From positions 1 to 51,439 of the forward strand of contig CALWXR010000013.1 of NCBI GenBank assembly GCA_944385535.1: 51,439 nucleotides of DNA, written 5' to 3'. This DNA comes from an uncultured Oscillospiraceae bacterium (lineage in GTDB: Bacteria > Bacillota > Clostridia > Oscillospirales > Oscillospiraceae). Position numbers and translations under genes: made by a program. Positions 49,370-51,439 of this stretch are shown here, in pieces; the stretch's first letter is position 1, and every line of letters starts with the position of its first letter. The notes below the pieces were generated by a model that saw only the letters and a list, made by a program, of their open reading frames with translations, made no database searches and had not been told where the DNA came from.

Positions 49370-49405
49370 TGGCAGATCCTTCGCTATGGACATAACAAAA
49401 AATAG

Positions 49406-49443
49406 GGGCCGCTCCCGATTTGGGGGCGGCCCTGCCGTTTTTT
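49406..49443 (+). terminator. Terminator after addA
   Basis: An 11-bp stem (49406-49416 with 49422-49432, one G-U pair) followed by TGCCGTTTTTT. Confidence 0.75.
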
Positions 49444-49449
49444 GGAAAA

Positions 49450-49563
49450 TCAGCGGCTGTTCTTGTTCTGGTTCTGGGTCTCGTTCTTATTTTCGTTCTG
49501 GGTCTTGTTCTGAGTCTGGGTCTGCTTGCTGTTCTGGTTCTGGGTCTTGTTCTGATTATTCAT
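49450..49563 (-). CDS. Asn/Gln-rich 37-residue peptide
   Basis: A 37-residue frame on the minus strand, ATG at 49563 and TGA at 49452-49450. GGGAGGAAG lies eight bases upstream of the ATG. The peptide is almost only Asn, Gln, Lys, Thr and Glu, in repeats of the type TQNQNK. It has no membrane segment. It is unstructured in appearance, hydrophilic and charged, and follows spoVAE by about 60 bases in the same direction, so a role in the spore is possible. Small Asn/Gln-rich proteins of this kind occur in Clostridia but I cannot name a family. Confidence 0.7.
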   Translation of the reverse strand: MNNQNKTQNQNSKQTQTQNKTQNENKNETQNQNKNSR

Positions 49564-49622
49564 AACATTCTTCCTCCCAATCTGTATTGCGGTTTTTCCG
49601 CTCCCATAGCATGCCCGCTTTT

Positions 49623-49979
49623 TCAAGATTTATCCTTGGCTTTAAAAATCAAGCTGGCCAGGAGTCCGGCGGTAATGGCGGCGGTGATCCCGCCGGCAGC
49701 TGCCTTCAGGCCACCGGTAAAGATCCCCAGAAAACCGCTTTCATCCACAGCTTCCCTTACGCCCTTGGCCAGAGTGTTTCCGAAGCCGGTGAGGGGAACG
49801 CCCGCGCCGGCGCCCGAAAAGTCCACCAGAGGCTGGTAAAGGCCCAAAGCGCCCAGCAGCACGCCCAGAACTACATAGCTTACCAGGATTCTCGCGGGGG
49901 TCAGCTTGGTTTTGTCTACCAGAATCTGTCCAATCAGGCAAAGAAGGCCCCCTACGACAAAGGCTTTGACATAGTCCAT
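49623..49979 (-). CDS. spoVAE: Stage V sporulation protein AE (SpoVAE)
   Basis: A 118-residue membrane protein of the SpoVA complex, which moves calcium dipicolinate into the developing spore and out at germination. Three to four hydrophobic segments are visible (about residues 3-20, 31-52 and 88-112), with YVKAFVVGGLLCLIGQIL at the start and VPLTGFGNTLAKGVREAV as the family motif. AGGAGGA seven bases upstream supports ATG 49979, which begins one base past the spoVAD stop, so the two are co-transcribed. Confidence 0.93.
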   Translation of the reverse strand: MDYVKAFVVGGLLCLIGQILVDKTKLTPARILVSYVVLGVLLGALGLYQPLVDFSGAGAGVPLTGFGNTLAKGVREAVDESGFLGIFTGGLKAAAGGITAAITAGLLASLIFKAKDKS

Positions 49980-49980
49980 G

Positions 49981-50997
49981 TTATCTTCCTCCTGTAATCG
50001 CGATCCCATGGCATACCCCAGGGATTGGCAAGCCCTGCTGAGTCGAGGTGGGGGAGAGCAGAGCGCCGGTGCCGCAGAAAAGGATCTTTTTCAGCTTTCC
50101 GGTGTTCAGCTGCCCCAGAAGGTATCCGCACAGGGTAACGGCGCTGCACCCGCAGCCGGAGCCGCCGGCGTGGACGTCCTGTACGGTGTTGTCAAAGACC
50201 AGATTGCCGCAGTCTGTCAGCTTGCCTCCCAGGGAAAGACCGTCCCGCTTGGCCAGCTCCAGGAGCATTTCCTTGCCCAGCTGCCCCAGATCTCCGGTGA
50301 CGATGAGATCAAAATCCTCCGGCCCCACCCCCATGTCGGTAAAATGGGCCCTGATGGTGGCGTAGGCGGCGGGGGCCATGGCCGCGCCCATGTTGTTGGC
50401 GTCCTTGATCCCCAGATCCGTGACGGTGCCGATGGTGCAGCCGGTGATTCGGGGCCCTTTCCCTTCGCTGCATACCAGGGCCGCTCCGGAACCGGTGACC
50501 GTCCACTGGGCGGTGGGGGTCCGCTGACCGCCGTAGCCCAGAGGGAAGCGGTACTGCCGCTCGGAGGAGGCAAAGTGGGAGGAGGTCATGGCCACCACCT
50601 TGTCCCCGAAGCCGCCGCCTACTGTCATGGAAGCCAGAAGCAAGCTTTCCGCCATGGTGGAGCAGGCCCCGTAAAGTCCCAAGTGGGGAATGCCCATATT
50701 CCGCAGGGTGAAGGAAGAACCGATGCACTGGTTCAGAAGATCCCCGGAAAACACCAGGTCGAATTCCTGCTGCCGAAGCCCTGCCTTTTTTGCCAGGGTT
50801 TCCAGGGCCAGCTTCTGCATCTGCTTTTCGCCCTGTTCCCAGGTCTTTTGGCCGAAATAGGCATCCTGAGAAGTCAGGTCAAAGGTATGGCCCAAGGGAC
50901 CTTCCGATTCTTTTTTTCCCGCTACGCTGGCCCAATGGGTAATCACTGCCGGGCGGTTCAGCTGAAAGCTCTGCCGCCCCCGCTTTTGACTGGCCAT
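49981..50997 (-). CDS. spoVAD: Stage V sporulation protein AD (SpoVAD)
   Basis: A 338-residue soluble protein with a thiolase-like fold that binds dipicolinate in the SpoVA channel. Family segments are EGPLGHTFD, GLYGACSTMAESL, YRFPLGYGGQRTPTAQWTVTGSGA, VTGDLGQLGKEML, and the C-terminal GGSGCGCSAVTLCGYLL. ATG 50997 follows AAGGAGCG seven bases away. The usual partner spoVAC is not found upstream within the window: 51000-51439 contains no convincing reading frame. In most spore formers the order is spoVAC-spoVAD-spoVAE. Confidence 0.95.
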   Translation of the reverse strand: MASQKRGRQSFQLNRPAVITHWASVAGKKESEGPLGHTFDLTSQDAYFGQKTWEQGEKQMQKLALETLAKKAGLRQQEFDLVFSGDLLNQCIGSSFTLRNMGIPHLGLYGACSTMAESLLLASMTVGGGFGDKVVAMTSSHFASSERQYRFPLGYGGQRTPTAQWTVTGSGAALVCSEGKGPRITGCTIGTVTDLGIKDANNMGAAMAPAAYATIRAHFTDMGVGPEDFDLIVTGDLGQLGKEMLLELAKRDGLSLGGKLTDCGNLVFDNTVQDVHAGGSGCGCSAVTLCGYLLGQLNTGKLKKILFCGTGALLSPTSTQQGLPIPGVCHGIAITGGR

Positions 50998-50999
50998 GA

Positions 51000-51439
51000 T
51001 TTCACGCTCCTTATTGTTCCTGGGAAATCTTTGATTCTTGGCAATGAAAATCAGATGTATTTTCTGGTTCAGAGCTTTTCTCTAGTATGCACCGGAGAAG
51101 GTTATGTGATTCATAGTCGGAGGCGGCAAAAAGCATCCAAATGAAAATACTTCCCATGATTCGCTCAACCGTGTATAATATATATGATGGCGAATTCTGT
51201 GCGGAAAGAACGGATAAAAAGCATGGAATCTATATCTAGCGGCAAAATGGGCATTTTCGAAAGACGGATACAAAAGCTTTGCCAGGCGGGCCGCATAGGG
51301 TGAAATTCAGGATACCAAAAGACGCGGAAAGCCCGTTGACGGGAGAGGAAAATATAAGAAAAAATAAACCTGAATTATTCACGCCACCCAAGGTAGTGCG
51401 CTGAAGCCATGGATCCAAACACAATTTGCAGCATATCTT
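51000..51439. other. Gene-free region with possible structured RNA leader
   Basis: No convincing gene lies here on either strand. A -10-like TATAAT at 51174-51179 (weak TTCCCA -35 at 51151-51156, 17-bp spacer) points right. Downstream, 51241-51283 begins GGCAAA and ends TTTGCC, with CGAAAG, a CAAAAGC and GGGCC in between, and a GGGC/GCCC pairing follows (about 51288-51335). These resemble elements of a cyclic-di-GMP-I riboswitch, but the match is partial. The controlled gene would lie beyond the right edge. Confidence 0.35.

Noticed and set aside
49400-49565. The plus-strand frame rich in Ser, Gly and Cys after addA
   Set aside because: It is the complement of the Asn/Gln-rich peptide gene, which has the ribosome binding site, and it crosses the addA terminator.
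1-51439. CRISPR arrays, rRNA and ordinary tRNA genes, insertion sequences
   Set aside because: No regularly spaced direct repeats, no rRNA-like sequence, no canonical tRNA other than the tmRNA, and no transposase gene were seen.

Overview
The window looks like chromosomal DNA of a spore-forming, fairly GC-rich member of the Clostridia, most likely an Oscillospirales-type anaerobe. The evidence is the sporulation genes (spoIIR, spoVAD, spoVAE), AddAB instead of RecBCD, a tyrosyl T-box leader, the non-mevalonate isoprenoid genes dxs and ispE, strong AGGAGG ribosome binding sites, and frequent TTG/GTG starts. The organism is inferred from gene content only.

Layout. 1-653: the edge of a probable prophage (LLH-type holin) abutting the 3' end of tmRNA. 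654-2056 (minus): ssrA, a cyclophilin and smpB, with smpB probably starting at CTG. 2155-4294: a HAD hydrolase, an orphan small protein, a DUF6054 protein and a Nudix hydrolase. 4391-11324 (plus): an OLE RNA of about 613 nt with its own promoter, then oapA, dxs, tlyA, nadK, argR and recN, the classical OLE neighbourhood. 11345-13823: a tyrosine-specific T-box leader in front of an M28-type peptidase and tyrS. 13837-14035: a nested palindromic repeat. 14064-19938: dapA (minus), then a flavodoxin-membrane fusion, queA, a tandem GNAT protein and tgt. 20047-24798: yajC and an ABC exporter pair whose permease carries a very long extracellular coiled coil.

24832-32992 (minus) is a compact eight-gene aromatic operon, aroF-tyrA-aroB-aroA-aroC-pheA-aroEK-aroQ. 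It runs from DAHP synthase to prephenate and on to the phenylalanine and tyrosine branches. It is headed by a 22-codon leader peptide packed with Tyr and Phe codons and followed by a terminator hairpin, which is a textbook layout for ribosome-mediated attenuation.

33098-36502: a UvrD/PcrA helicase, then (minus) a zinc-dependent phospholipase C-like protein and a VanZ-like protein. 36685-40636: a divergent pair made of a membrane Ser/Thr kinase-like protein with fibronectin-like ectodomains and a zinc-ribbon membrane protein with bacterial Ig-like domains. 40674-49369: a DUF378 protein (minus), then ispE, spoIIR, addB and addA. 49450-50997 (minus): spoVAD, spoVAE and a 37-residue Asn/Gln-rich peptide. 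51000-51439 has no gene but holds a promoter-like site and a possibly structured RNA leader reading off the right edge.

The strongest leads are the Tyr/Phe leader-peptide attenuator, the OLE RNA locus, and the Tyr T-box shared by a peptidase and tyrS.
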